A program made the translations under genes and the position numbers. A stretch of 64,000 bases of DNA from Mesorhizobium sp. GTDB lineage: Bacteria; Pseudomonadota; Alphaproteobacteria; Rhizobiales; Rhizobiaceae. The DNA is taken from assembly GCA_004020365.1 (NCBI GenBank), contig SAQR01000007.1, forward strand, positions 1 to 64,000, written 5' to 3'. Shown in pieces: positions 7,940 through 16,508 of the stretch (positions are counted from its first letter, which is position 1; each line of letters opens with the position of its first letter). Below the pieces are notes generated by a model, which saw only the letters and a list, made by a program, of their open reading frames with translations, was not told where the DNA came from and did no database searches.

Positions 7940-9676
7940 ATGAGCATTGAGGTCCTTCAGATGCTGTTGAGCACATTGGAACGGCGGAGACGGCACTATG
8001 CCGCTTGGTGGACCTGCTTGCTCGCAATGGCCGTGATAGTGGGGTGCACGAAATTCACGGCCAGCGAGCCGGTGTCGCTGTTGTCGGCGGCTCTGTGGGA
8101 TGGCCTCGAATTTCGAATGCAAGTCGTCGACGATCGATCCGGCGACGTAAAGATCGTTGGTGACATTGACGGCGATGGTCTCTTCGACCTTGTGATCGGA
8201 GGCGAAGTCAAGGAAGCGTTGGTCTGGTATCGTGCACCGGGTTGGCGTCCATATCTGATCGGACGGCCCAAAAACCAGTTTACGACCGACGGTGCGTTGG
8301 GCGACATCGACAGTGACGGCGATCTTGACATAATCGTTCCTGATGGGCCGGAAGGTGCCAATCTAGTGGGGTTCCAGAATCCACTGCCAAGCGGAGACCC
8401 TACCGATGGCGCGCAATGGCTCCGTCGCGAGATCGGAGAGATTGGCGGTTGGGGCAAGGATGTCAAACTCGCCGATTTCGATGGTGACCGACGTCTAGAT
8501 ATTGCAACGCGGTCGCAAGATAGCGTCATCATCTTTTTCCAGAATGCTGACGGATCATGGATGGGCCGCCCTTTGACGAGCCGCGACATTGGTCAGGAAG
8601 GGTTGGGCATAGGGGACATCGATGCTGACGGCATGCAGGACATCGTCGTAAGTGGAGCCTGGGTAAAAAATCCAGGATACGCACAAGCACGAGTGGACAA
8701 ATGGCGGAGTTATTCGATAGGGCCGGCGCCTGAAAACTTCAAAACGGTCGTTGCGGATATCGATCAAGACGGCCAACCCGACGTCGTGTATTCATCCTCG
8801 GAGGACGTTGCAGACATCGTGTGGTACAAAGCCCAGGATGGAAATCCCCGAGGGTATTGGAAAAGCAACAAAATATTGCCTCTCGTCGAGAAGGCGCACA
8901 CCCTGGCCGTCGGCGATCTGGACGGAGATGGCGATCCAGACCTCATTGTAGGTCAGATGCATACCTCTAGCGACCAATTGATCGCCGCTGTCTACAATAT
9001 CGACGGGCGTGGTGAGATGTGGAGGGGCCAGGTTATCGGTCAGGGTGGAGTCCACAATGGCGTTCTCGCTGATCTCGACGCTGATGGTGATCTTGATGTT
9101 TACGGCTCCAATTGGGTGACGAATCCGCCAGTTCACATCTGGATCAATGCGCTCGATTTGCCCCGCGACCGGTTGCCTCTGGACCGATGGGAACTCGCGG
9201 CTTCAATAGAGACAGGGCAGCAAACATGCACCCTCTCAACAGACGACGTCGATGGCGATGGTGTGACCGATGTGGCTTGCGGCGCATTGGCATGGCGCAA
9301 CACTGGAGGCGATCTTGCAGGGGGCTGGCCACGAGCAGTCAACGCCAGGGTCAAAAACTCCGCAAAGGAGGAAGCGAATGGGCCGCGGCTAGTGTCACCC
9401 GATCTTGCGCCTCTGTCGGCTGCTGACCTCAACAGCGACAATGCGCCGGATGTGATCGCGGCGGGTACTACGGGGTTGGGCGGCCTTTATATCCTCGCCG
9501 ACCATGGCAACGGTCGCCGAGGCCTGCAGCATATTAGCTCCGGCAGTTTTGTGGCTGCGCGAGCCGTTGACCTCGATGTCGACGGCGATCTCGATATTGT
9601 CGCCCTCACCAATGGCGAATTTCCGTCGCTTTTCATTCTGCGCAATCTCGCGATTTCTCGCGATCGTCGGGGATAA
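7940..9676 (+). CDS. FG-GAP/VCBS-repeat surface lipoprotein, paralogue 1
   Basis: About 578 residues. A short basic and hydrophobic leader ends in a lipobox-like MAVIVGC (Cys about 36), which suggests a lipid-anchored exported protein. The body is a series of beta-propeller-type repeats carrying calcium-binding Dx(D/N)xDxxxD loops: DIDGDGLFD, DIDSDGDLD, DFDGDRRLD, DIDADGMQD, DIDQDGQPD, DLDGDGDPD, DLDADGDLD, DVDGDGVTD and DLDVDGDLD. This is the integrin-alpha-like FG-GAP fold, usually used for binding carbohydrate or protein. A longer paralogue lies at 39453 with long stretches in common (FTTDG, GGWGKD, VGQMHT, HNGV). An ATG at 7961 gives a more usual leader and is an equally good start. A role in binding the polymer or in adhesion is inference. 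Confidence 0.85.
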   Translation: MSIEVLQMLLSTLERRRRHYAAWWTCLLAMAVIVGCTKFTASEPVSLLSAALWDGLEFRMQVVDDRSGDVKIVGDIDGDGLFDLVIGGEVKEALVWYRAPGWRPYLIGRPKNQFTTDGALGDIDSDGDLDIIVPDGPEGANLVGFQNPLPSGDPTDGAQWLRREIGEIGGWGKDVKLADFDGDRRLDIATRSQDSVIIFFQNADGSWMGRPLTSRDIGQEGLGIGDIDADGMQDIVVSGAWVKNPGYAQARVDKWRSYSIGPAPENFKTVVADIDQDGQPDVVYSSSEDVADIVWYKAQDGNPRGYWKSNKILPLVEKAHTLAVGDLDGDGDPDLIVGQMHTSSDQLIAAVYNIDGRGEMWRGQVIGQGGVHNGVLADLDADGDLDVYGSNWVTNPPVHIWINALDLPRDRLPLDRWELAASIETGQQTCTLSTDDVDGDGVTDVACGALAWRNTGGDLAGGWPRAVNARVKNSAKEEANGPRLVSPDLAPLSAADLNSDNAPDVIAAGTTGLGGLYILADHGNGRRGLQHISSGSFVAARAVDLDVDGDLDIVALTNGEFPSLFILRNLAISRDRRG

Positions 9677-9699
9677 GAGAGTGCCGCCCACAAAACGGC

Positions 9700-9879
9700 T
9701 CACGCTTTGGCGCGGCTTTGAATGCGATCGCGCAGGTTTTCGAGTAGCTGTCGTCGATCGGCTCGGTCGGGCGGCGATGATGCACCTCCATGAGCAAGCA
9801 GGCCACGCAACTGTTCGCGATCCCGATCACGCCGGATGTCATCTCCGGCTTTGATCAATAAGGTCCTGACCCAAGTCAT
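9700..9879 (-). CDS. Possible small basic protein coupled to the GtrA gene
   Basis: A 59-residue frame that begins MTWVRTLLIKAGDDIRRDRD eight bases after the GtrA stop. It is rich in Arg and Asp and predicted helical. The ribosome site is weak (GAGAAA). No gene lies opposite. It could be a real last member of the operon or chance; I do not recognise it. Confidence 0.28.
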   Translation of the reverse strand: MTWVRTLLIKAGDDIRRDRDREQLRGLLAHGGASSPPDRADRRQLLENLRDRIQSRAKA

Positions 9880-9886
9880 TATTTTC

Positions 9887-10282
9887 TCAATCAGAGAACG
9901 TGTAATACTTGTGGGCAACATAGCTCGTCAACGCAGGGCTGAGTACGCCGATAACATGGGCAGACGTTTCCGGATGCCAGAGGAAGCCGATCAATGGGAA
10001 CAGCCAACGAGCCAATCCGACGCTGACCAGCCATACCTGAGCGAGGGCAAAGACATTGACAATTGTGAAACGCAAGAACTGGGATTTTCCACGTCCGTTT
10101 CTCGCATCGAAAACAAATGTTCGGTTAAGAACGAACGCGGTCGTCAGGCCCACAAAATAAGCGAACATGACTGCGATCTCATATGAAGTTGCGAGGTCCA
10201 GTACCAAGCGAGATCCCACATTCGCGGCTGCCGCTAATCCACCGACAAAAAGGAAGCGGACGAACTCACCGGCAAGAATCAT
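9887..10282 (-). CDS. GtrA-family small membrane protein
   Basis: About 131 residues with four predicted membrane segments. Family features are FVRFLFVGGLAAAANVGSRL near the start, NRTFVF after the second segment (about 66), FLRFTIVNVFALAQ, and SYVAHKYYTFSD at the end. GtrA proteins are thought to help move polyprenyl-phosphate sugars across the inner membrane; the mycobacterial member Rv3789 works beside the arabinosyl donor pathway. Here it lies about 70 bases after an FAD oxidoreductase gene in the same operon and close to DprE-like genes. I chose the ATG 10282 to give normal length; the frame opens at 10360, overlapping the gene before it. Confidence 0.88.
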   Translation of the reverse strand: MILAGEFVRFLFVGGLAAAANVGSRLVLDLATSYEIAVMFAYFVGLTTAFVLNRTFVFDARNGRGKSQFLRFTIVNVFALAQVWLVSVGLARWLFPLIGFLWHPETSAHVIGVLSPALTSYVAHKYYTFSD

Positions 10283-10352
10283 AGTACAGCCTCGGTGGAG
10301 ACATGACAGCGTCGACGTATTCATCGCAGGGCGATAGGGGGAACAAAGAAGA

Positions 10353-11666
10353 TTACCCACTGATAGGCGTAGCGACTTTAAGGCTCTCGGGGACCGATAA
10401 TGCCATCATTTGCCCGTACCGGATACTCTCCGCAACTCCACGGTCTTCAGGATAGTAATAGCAGGTGTCAGCAATCTGCAGGCCAACAATCGGTGTCTGA
10501 ATGGGTGGCAGCTTATTTCTGAAATTTGGCTCGCAAACTGGCTGAGCATACCGCAAGCGCCCCACCGTCGTATCAACAAGATCATCATTCTCGATCGTGG
10601 GATTAATGTGTTGGATGTAACCAAACGCCTGTTCGACAAACTGCTTGTTTGTCCATTTCCACTTCGGCTGCATCGCAGGCATGTAATAGGGTACATAGAC
10701 GATGGTATCCCCAACTGGCCGCAGATTTGAAAACTCGATCAGACCCGGAATTTCGATATCCGGGTCGACTATATTGAGCCAGAAGTTGGGGGTTACGGAT
10801 CGCTTGAGCTTCAACAGTACGCATACAACACCAATATTCCGGATCGCGTCATACTTCTCCTGCCACTCGGGAGGTAGATCAGGTACCAGGTTGGAAACAA
10901 GCGGCGTCGGAATCGTGGAAATCACGGCATCGGCAGCGAAGAAACGGCCGCCTGCCGTGACGCCTGTCACCCGTTGATCGACGGTTTCCACTCTTTCGGC
11001 AAGTGTCGAAAGGTGGAGGTTGCCGCCTTTCTTGACGAAGGCACCAACAAGTGCATCCACAAGCGTTTGTGTCCCGCCATCGATGTAGCCTAACTCCTCC
11101 TGAAATATCGAGCGACGCGAACTACCGACGCGCTTTACGCGTGTGGCAATCCAGGATGCCGAGATGTCATCGGATAACCCGTAAAACTTCAGCTCCATCA
11201 GTCGTTTCCACAACGTGTCATAGACAGCCTTGCCGGATCCCTGTTCCAGCCACTGCCGCGCGGTAAGGCTTTCGATCGAGGCGAAATTCTTCCGTTTCGT
11301 TGTCAGGAACATCTGCAGCCCGGTACGGAGCTTAGAAATTAAGCTGAGGTGGGGGAAAGAAAGGAGCGAGAGCGGGTCGCCCCACGGATGTATCTTCCCC
11401 TTCATGTAGTAGGCCATGGATGTCGGCGTCCAGCGCATCTTGTCGCCAATGCCGAGTTCATCCATGAGGGCGAAGGTCGCTGTGTCGGACTTGCACACAA
11501 AGTGATAGAAACGCTCAATGGAAAGTCCCCCGAAATCAAAGTGCGCGGCCATTCCGCCTGGTCGGTCGTCAGCCTCGATGATATGGACCTCATGACCCTC
11601 AGTGGCCGCTCTATGCGCCGCAGCCAAGCCCATTGGGCCAGCGCCAATAACGATGACATTGCTCAT
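10353..11666 (-). CDS. NAD(P)/FAD-dependent oxidoreductase, amine-oxidase/protoporphyrinogen-oxidase-like
   Basis: About 437 residues. The N-terminal dinucleotide-binding loop VIVIGAGPMGLAAAHRA (4-20) is followed by an acidic strand end (VHIIEADDRPGGMAAHF), the GG-doublet pattern of FAD amine oxidases. The C-terminus keeps an FAD-contact region (GLQIADTCYYYPEDRGVAES). Similar genes often lie in polysaccharide loci between a GtrA and a sugar-nucleotide enzyme, sometimes annotated as UDP-galactopyranose-mutase-like, but the substrate is unknown. It is the middle gene of an operon running from 12611 to 9887; the reductase-type gene before it ends nine bases upstream. A role in making or modifying a polyprenyl-linked sugar is inference. 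Confidence 0.82.
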   Translation of the reverse strand: MSNVIVIGAGPMGLAAAHRAATEGHEVHIIEADDRPGGMAAHFDFGGLSIERFYHFVCKSDTATFALMDELGIGDKMRWTPTSMAYYMKGKIHPWGDPLSLLSFPHLSLISKLRTGLQMFLTTKRKNFASIESLTARQWLEQGSGKAVYDTLWKRLMELKFYGLSDDISASWIATRVKRVGSSRRSIFQEELGYIDGGTQTLVDALVGAFVKKGGNLHLSTLAERVETVDQRVTGVTAGGRFFAADAVISTIPTPLVSNLVPDLPPEWQEKYDAIRNIGVVCVLLKLKRSVTPNFWLNIVDPDIEIPGLIEFSNLRPVGDTIVYVPYYMPAMQPKWKWTNKQFVEQAFGYIQHINPTIENDDLVDTTVGRLRYAQPVCEPNFRNKLPPIQTPIVGLQIADTCYYYPEDRGVAESIRYGQMMALSVPESLKVATPISG

Positions 11667-11675
11667 TCTCGTTTC

Positions 11676-12611
11676 CTAGAAGTCCAAGACGACGTCGGCG
11701 AAACGGCGATCGAGGAAGGTTTCTTTCAAAGCCTCACGAAGCGGTGTCGCCCTCACGTCAAAAATGCTCTCCCAGTCTATGACTGGAAAGGTTTCGGGGA
11801 TGACCAGTGCTTCCAACTGACACGTGGTGAACGGAGGATTTTTGTTGAACTTGGCGTAAAGGAACAAGAGCCACCAAAACACGCCATACGGTAGGTGAAC
11901 GATTTTCGCCTTCGGTTTTACGATCGCATGAATGAGCCTGATCATCTCCCCATAATGGATCTGCTCCAGACCAGAGATGTCGTAGGTTCCAGTTATCCGG
12001 TGCTCCAAGCTTGAGGTGATGATGGCTGCCAGATCGCCGACATAGAGGGGCTGGCGAATGAACTGACCGTCGCCCGGAATCGGGAAGACGGGAGTACGGT
12101 CCATAAATCTCCGCAGCCATCCAAGGTGCTTGCGATCGAACCACCCGAACATCAGCGTGGGCCGGAGCACGACGTGCCCGATGTCGCTCACACTGTCTAT
12201 GAGCCGTTCCTGGGCGGTTTTGGTCTTGGTGTAGAAGTCATTTGCCCGCGAGGTTACTACCGACGACGAAAGGTGAACGAAATATGGCGTCCTGTGGACA
12301 CGCATCGCCGCCACGATGTTCTCGGTCGCAGTTACATTGTTTTGTATGAACTCCTGCTCGCTCAAGCCGCCAATTTGTGCCTGATTGAGGACGAGGGCAT
12401 CGGCGTCCGCGAGCGCATCGGTCCAGCGTCCGGGTTGGGAAAGGTCCGCCTCGATCACTTCGATTTCCGGATGTATCTTCCGAAGAAGTGCCGTGTTCGC
12501 TGGATGCTTGTCGATTCCTACTATCCTGATGCCAGGTTTGGGCTTCAGCCTGGCGATGAGGTTCTGGCCGACAAGCCCGGCTGCGCCAGTAATTACTATT
12601 TTCTGGCTCAT
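11676..12611 (-). CDS. NAD-dependent epimerase/dehydratase (extended SDR)
   Basis: About 311 residues of the extended short-chain dehydrogenase fold. The NAD-binding motif is TGAAGLVGQNL (residues 6-16), followed by a Ser region (VHLSSSVV) and FYTKTKTAQE, where a Tyr-x3-Lys is read as YTKTK. It would act on a nucleotide sugar or a lipid-linked sugar in the cytoplasm. The ATG 12611 starts directly with the NAD-binding strand; the frame extends upstream to 12647 without benefit. It is the first gene of a tight operon with the FAD oxidoreductase (nine-base gap) and GtrA. The exact substrate cannot be read from sequence. Confidence 0.85.
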   Translation of the reverse strand: MSQKIVITGAAGLVGQNLIARLKPKPGIRIVGIDKHPANTALLRKIHPEIEVIEADLSQPGRWTDALADADALVLNQAQIGGLSEQEFIQNNVTATENIVAAMRVHRTPYFVHLSSSVVTSRANDFYTKTKTAQERLIDSVSDIGHVVLRPTLMFGWFDRKHLGWLRRFMDRTPVFPIPGDGQFIRQPLYVGDLAAIITSSLEHRITGTYDISGLEQIHYGEMIRLIHAIVKPKAKIVHLPYGVFWWLLFLYAKFNKNPPFTTCQLEALVIPETFPVIDWESIFDVRATPLREALKETFLDRRFADVVLDF

Positions 12612-12833
12612 ACGTTCATCCGATTGAAGATTCTTGCCATACTGCAACTAAGTTCAGGCTTTCTGTCTCATCTTCACTCCTTTGAAAGGCTACGATGAGC
12701 CAGATATGCTCCTCTCTCAGGTAAGCGATTTTGTCTGATTGGTGCTCACGCCGGACAGTTCACACCACAGTCATAGCGTCTAGCGCGCGACAGCTGACCT
12801 CGATGGGTGATCGGCTGTTCTAAGACACTTGCG

Positions 12834-14516
12834 TCAATTCTCCCGTCCTTCTGAATGAGGTGCCGGTCGGTCGGTAGCGGAGTAGCAGACATATTTCGCG
12901 TACGCTGCGGTCCCTGTCGCGTGACACGTGACTCCTTCAATATCCTCCATGACCGTATGATCATATGCTGCCGAGAACCCGCGCTCGCGAATACGCTTGA
13001 TAATGCCATCGAAGCCGGACGGGATTGGGTCAGCCGTCGGCCCCGGAAAGAGGGTCCAGATCAGACCACGCCCAGGCTTTTCGCTGAGAAAGCGAACGAG
13101 ATGGGGCCGCGGATCGGAGTATCCCTGAAAATCTGGAACGAACTCCCGAACACTCACCTCGGCGCCAACACGGGAAAAGAAGAAGCCGAACACTTTGGTG
13201 TGTAGAAATTCGGGATAGGGGGTTGGGAAGCCTTGATCGAGGAAGAAAAAGACCTCTGAGACTCCAGCGTCATTCAAAATGGCGCTTTCGTGCTCCCACG
13301 TCAGGACTTTGTCGATTTCTGCGGCACTTCGGGCCCCCCAGAGTAAGGCTCCTGCAAAGAAGACGACAACGGTCGCATAGCTTGCCCGCAAGCGAGTGCT
13401 AGGCATTGCGTCGATGATCCATATCAAGCCCAGAAACAAACCGGGTGCAAAGGGGATGAGGAGACGAGGCATGAAAATAGGTCGAAAAACCGCAATGCAG
13501 AGCAAAAGGGATAAACCGAGAAAGCTGACCACAGCCGTCAGGAATACCGGCGATCCAATGGCATTGTGTAACCGACCCGTCCACAGCTCTGCGACATTCG
13601 TGAGTGGATTGCCGCCGCGCCGCGCTCCTTCATCTGCGGTGTTCTTAGCATCGACAAGAAGCGCCACCCCAACAACGCAGACCAGAAGCAGAAGGACAAA
13701 AATGTCGCCCGCTAGGAATTTCACGGCACGCCCGAGATCGTAGAGGGCCAGGGGCTTGAGCCAAAAGTGCTCAAAATTGGTTATCCTGACGAAGGCTTCG
13801 TAGTGACTCAGGAACACCGCGAGAACTGGTGTATAAGCAAAGCCCGCAAAGGTGACCGAGAGGAGCCGCGTTCGCCAAAAAAGAATGAGCAGCGTGATGC
13901 CCTGGACGGCCGACATAACTAACGTCGTGTAATGGGTCAGCCCGAGAAACAGGCCCGCCAGCGCCCACCCGGCAATATCGCCGCGAGCGCCCTTGCTCCG
14001 CAGCGCGCGAAAGAAGAAGACGGTTTCCAACACGGCGCCGAGGACCGTGAATGGGTAGCTTCTCGCCTCCTGGGCGTAATACAAGCCGGGAATCCACAGC
14101 GCAACGATGATCGTGAACAGCGCTCTTTGATGCAGTGGCATCCGTCCGCGTAACAGAAGCCAGGCTACGAACGGCGCCGCGACGGCCGCAATTAGGCCAG
14201 GCGCACGAATTGCAGCATCAGACGGGCCGAAGATTTGGACCCAACCCCAGACTGACAGGTAGAAAAGGGGAGCGTTGAAATCGATTCCGAGAATCTCAAG
14301 TGCTCCGCGCCAATCCTGTATCGCAATCGTTCCGGTCCACACCTCATCATACCAGAGTGCTTCATCTGCGTTGACTAGCCAACGCAGCGCCGTCCCCGTC
14401 AAAACGGCCGTCAGGACACAAAAAAGTGTAATCGTCTTGTCGATCCGATCATGTGAGGTCGTCGAACACCGAGGGACCGTTCCAGAGTCGATATGTAGGG
14501 AACTCTCATAGGCCAT
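12834..14516 (-). CDS. GT39/ArnT-type polyprenyl-phosphate-sugar-dependent glycosyltransferase
   Basis: About 560 residues and around ten membrane segments. After the first segment (28-48) comes the periplasmic loop DEALWYDEVWT (D51-W60), with the acidic pair expected for GT-C enzymes. YYAQEARSYPF further on is also typical. A soluble periplasmic C-terminal domain of about 130 residues ends the protein. GT-C enzymes use polyprenyl-phosphate sugars as donors outside the membrane. Here the gene is divergent from the UbiA/DprE1/DprE2 genes, which should make such a donor, so transfer of arabinofuranose to the polymer or lipid is the leading guess. Start ATG 14516 follows GGCGGGG; the frame extends to 14570. 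Confidence 0.85.
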   Translation of the reverse strand: MAYESSLHIDSGTVPRCSTTSHDRIDKTITLFCVLTAVLTGTALRWLVNADEALWYDEVWTGTIAIQDWRGALEILGIDFNAPLFYLSVWGWVQIFGPSDAAIRAPGLIAAVAAPFVAWLLLRGRMPLHQRALFTIIVALWIPGLYYAQEARSYPFTVLGAVLETVFFFRALRSKGARGDIAGWALAGLFLGLTHYTTLVMSAVQGITLLILFWRTRLLSVTFAGFAYTPVLAVFLSHYEAFVRITNFEHFWLKPLALYDLGRAVKFLAGDIFVLLLLVCVVGVALLVDAKNTADEGARRGGNPLTNVAELWTGRLHNAIGSPVFLTAVVSFLGLSLLLCIAVFRPIFMPRLLIPFAPGLFLGLIWIIDAMPSTRLRASYATVVVFFAGALLWGARSAAEIDKVLTWEHESAILNDAGVSEVFFFLDQGFPTPYPEFLHTKVFGFFFSRVGAEVSVREFVPDFQGYSDPRPHLVRFLSEKPGRGLIWTLFPGPTADPIPSGFDGIIKRIRERGFSAAYDHTVMEDIEGVTCHATGTAAYAKYVCYSATDRPAPHSEGREN

Positions 14517-14856
14517 TGCTGCTGCCCCGCCACAATTATTAAGAATAAACTTCGAAGCTACGGCAGGCATGCTGATTGCTTACCGTGACGAATACGGCCT
14601 TCAGAGCTCATGCACATACAGGTACCGAAGTGGGTTATCGCGATTCCAAATATCGCCCTGACCGGTTCGATATTGAACTTCCTAACGTCAAAACCTTTGT
14701 GCGGCCAAGCTAACGCCATCACAACGCATTATATTTGATTATGTCTTGTCGAAAACCTCCACAATTTTGGTACCGGTTTACTCCGTTTTGCGCACTACGC
14801 TGATTCAAAAGCGCATGCTCTCCTCTGGAACCTGCAGAGAGTGGGCAAAAGCGCAA
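14517..14856. other. Divergent promoter region
   Basis: About 340 bases between the GT39-type gene (minus) and the UbiA gene (plus). It contains no gene. It is locally AT-rich around 14640-14745 (TATTGAACTTCC, TTATATTTGATTATG), which suits back-to-back promoters. In-frame starts of the UbiA gene at TTG 14746 or ATG 14815 would shorten this gap. Confidence 0.5.
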
Positions 14857-16326
14857 ATGGCGGATCAATCGCTACACGTTGAAGATATGGCGGCCTGCGG
14901 GTCGCAATCGGTTCGGCGTCGCCCGCTCGTTGTCGATATGGACGGCACGTTGGTCCGTTCAGACCTCCTGATAGAGACCGCCCTGTCAGAACTTGCGTGC
15001 CGGCCTCGATCTGCGATCGGCATGTTCAACGCATTGAGGCGTGGCAAGGCTGCCTTGAAACATTACGCTGCTTCGTCAGTCGACTTCGACGCGTCTGCAC
15101 TTCCATACGACGGGGCTGTGCTCGAAGAGATTGAAACAGCGCAGAAAGACGGGCGGCCAGTTTATCTGGCATCTGCCGCAACCGAACGCGTCGTGAGCGC
15201 TGTTGCAGATCATTTGGGTGTCTTTGACGGACACGTTGGATCGGATGCGACGACGAACTGCGCGGGAAAAGCGAAGGCAGCCAAGCTTGTCGAGGCGTTC
15301 GGCGAGGGGGGGTTCGACTACATCGGCAACGACGCCGACGACCTGGCCGTCTGGTCAAAATGCGGAAAGGCAATTGGCATCCGGGTATCTGGACGGGTGT
15401 CCAGAAGGCTTGCGGCAATGCCTGTCGAAGCGAAATACCTGACCGACGAGAAACCAAGCTGGCGGACATGGGCGCGCCTTTTGAGGATGCACCAGTACTC
15501 GAAGAACCTTCTTCTGCTGGTTCCTTTGCTGGCTTCGCACCAACTCACTCCCGAGAACCTGATTGTACTCGGGATTGGCTTCGTCAGCTTCTGCCTCTGC
15601 GCTTCGAGCGTCTACATCATCAACGACCTGGTTGACCTGCAGGCCGACAGGATGCATCCGACCAAGCGGCTTCGGCCATTGGCCGACGGAAAAATTCGAC
15701 TGATCCACGCTCTGTTCGCCGCGCCACTGCTTTTCCTGGCGTCATTCATCCTCGCCGCTGGTGTCTCTCCTGCCTTCTTTGCCGTCCTCCTTGGGTACTT
15801 CGCCCTTACCACGGCCTATACGTTCTACCTCAAGCGCAAGATGCTCATCGACGTCGTTACGCTGGCGATGCTTTACACGGTGCGCATTATTGCCGGGGCT
15901 ATCGCCATCGGAGTGGACGTCTCTCCGTGGCTTCTGACCTTCGCTATCTTCATTTTCTTGGCGTTGGCGCTGGTCAAGAGATATGCCGAACTTGCCACAC
16001 GCCTAGATCTCCAACTGTCCGAGCCTTCGAACCGGAACTACAAGTTCGAGGATCTCGGCGTGGTTGCCGCGTTCGCAGCGGCCGCGGGGTACAATTCCGT
16101 CACCGTGTTCGCGCTGTACATATCCTCGCCGGACGTGAACGTGCTCTATCAACGGCCGCAAATGCTCTGGTTCGTCTGCCCCGTACTCATCTACTGGATC
16201 AGCCGTCTGGTGATGATTGCTCACAGGCGCAGCATGACCGAGGATCCGATTGTGTTTGCGATGACCGACCGAAACAGCCTGCTGTCCTTCCTCATTGCCG
16301 GACTAGCTGTCGTGGCGGCGGTCTAA
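14857..16326 (+). CDS. HAD phosphatase-UbiA fusion, decaprenyl-phosphate phosphoribosyltransferase-like
   Basis: About 489 residues in two parts. Residues 20-215 form a HAD phosphatase with motif DMDGT (27-31), LASAATERVV, and GNDADD near 170. Residues about 220-489 form a nine-helix UbiA prenyltransferase with the metal-binding NDLVDLQAD (256-264), then HPTKRLRPLADG, the wording seen in the mycobacterial Rv3806c type. Together they would add phosphoribose from PRPP to a polyprenyl phosphate and then remove the 5-phosphate, giving polyprenyl-phosphoryl ribose. DprE1- and DprE2-like genes follow in the same operon and would convert this to the arabinose form. ATG 14815 and TTG 14746 are other starts. 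Confidence 0.9.
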   Translation: MADQSLHVEDMAACGSQSVRRRPLVVDMDGTLVRSDLLIETALSELACRPRSAIGMFNALRRGKAALKHYAASSVDFDASALPYDGAVLEEIETAQKDGRPVYLASAATERVVSAVADHLGVFDGHVGSDATTNCAGKAKAAKLVEAFGEGGFDYIGNDADDLAVWSKCGKAIGIRVSGRVSRRLAAMPVEAKYLTDEKPSWRTWARLLRMHQYSKNLLLLVPLLASHQLTPENLIVLGIGFVSFCLCASSVYIINDLVDLQADRMHPTKRLRPLADGKIRLIHALFAAPLLFLASFILAAGVSPAFFAVLLGYFALTTAYTFYLKRKMLIDVVTLAMLYTVRIIAGAIAIGVDVSPWLLTFAIFIFLALALVKRYAELATRLDLQLSEPSNRNYKFEDLGVVAAFAAAAGYNSVTVFALYISSPDVNVLYQRPQMLWFVCPVLIYWISRLVMIAHRRSMTEDPIVFAMTDRNSLLSFLIAGLAVVAAV

Positions 16327-16352
16327 GGGCAACGCAAAAAAGGTGTAACGAT

Positions 16353-16508
16353 ATGCGTTCCCTTCAATTCATAACATACGCGACCCGTTATGTGGCTTTC
16401 GCAGTCATCGCGACGGCAGCCATTCTCGGACTTGCCATCGGCTCTGCAACCAAGTTCGCGCTCGACAGCAGATATACCTTCCGTTCCGGGAGGCCACAGT
16501 GGAGCTAA
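16353..16508 (+). CDS. Internally deleted GtrA-like mini-gene
   Basis: A 51-residue frame with ATG, an upstream AAGGTG, and a stop that overlaps the next start by ten bases. It begins TYATRYVAFAVIATAA, like the first segment of GtrA proteins. It then jumps to ILGLAIGSATKFALDSRYTF, which is the last GtrA segment with its K...LD.RYTF signature. A normal GtrA has about 130 residues and four segments, so the middle 80 or so appear lost without breaking the frame. It may be a shrunken remnant kept for translational coupling, or a working two-segment peptide. The ORF is directly visible; its origin is inference. Confidence 0.6.
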   Translation: MRSLQFITYATRYVAFAVIATAAILGLAIGSATKFALDSRYTFRSGRPQWS

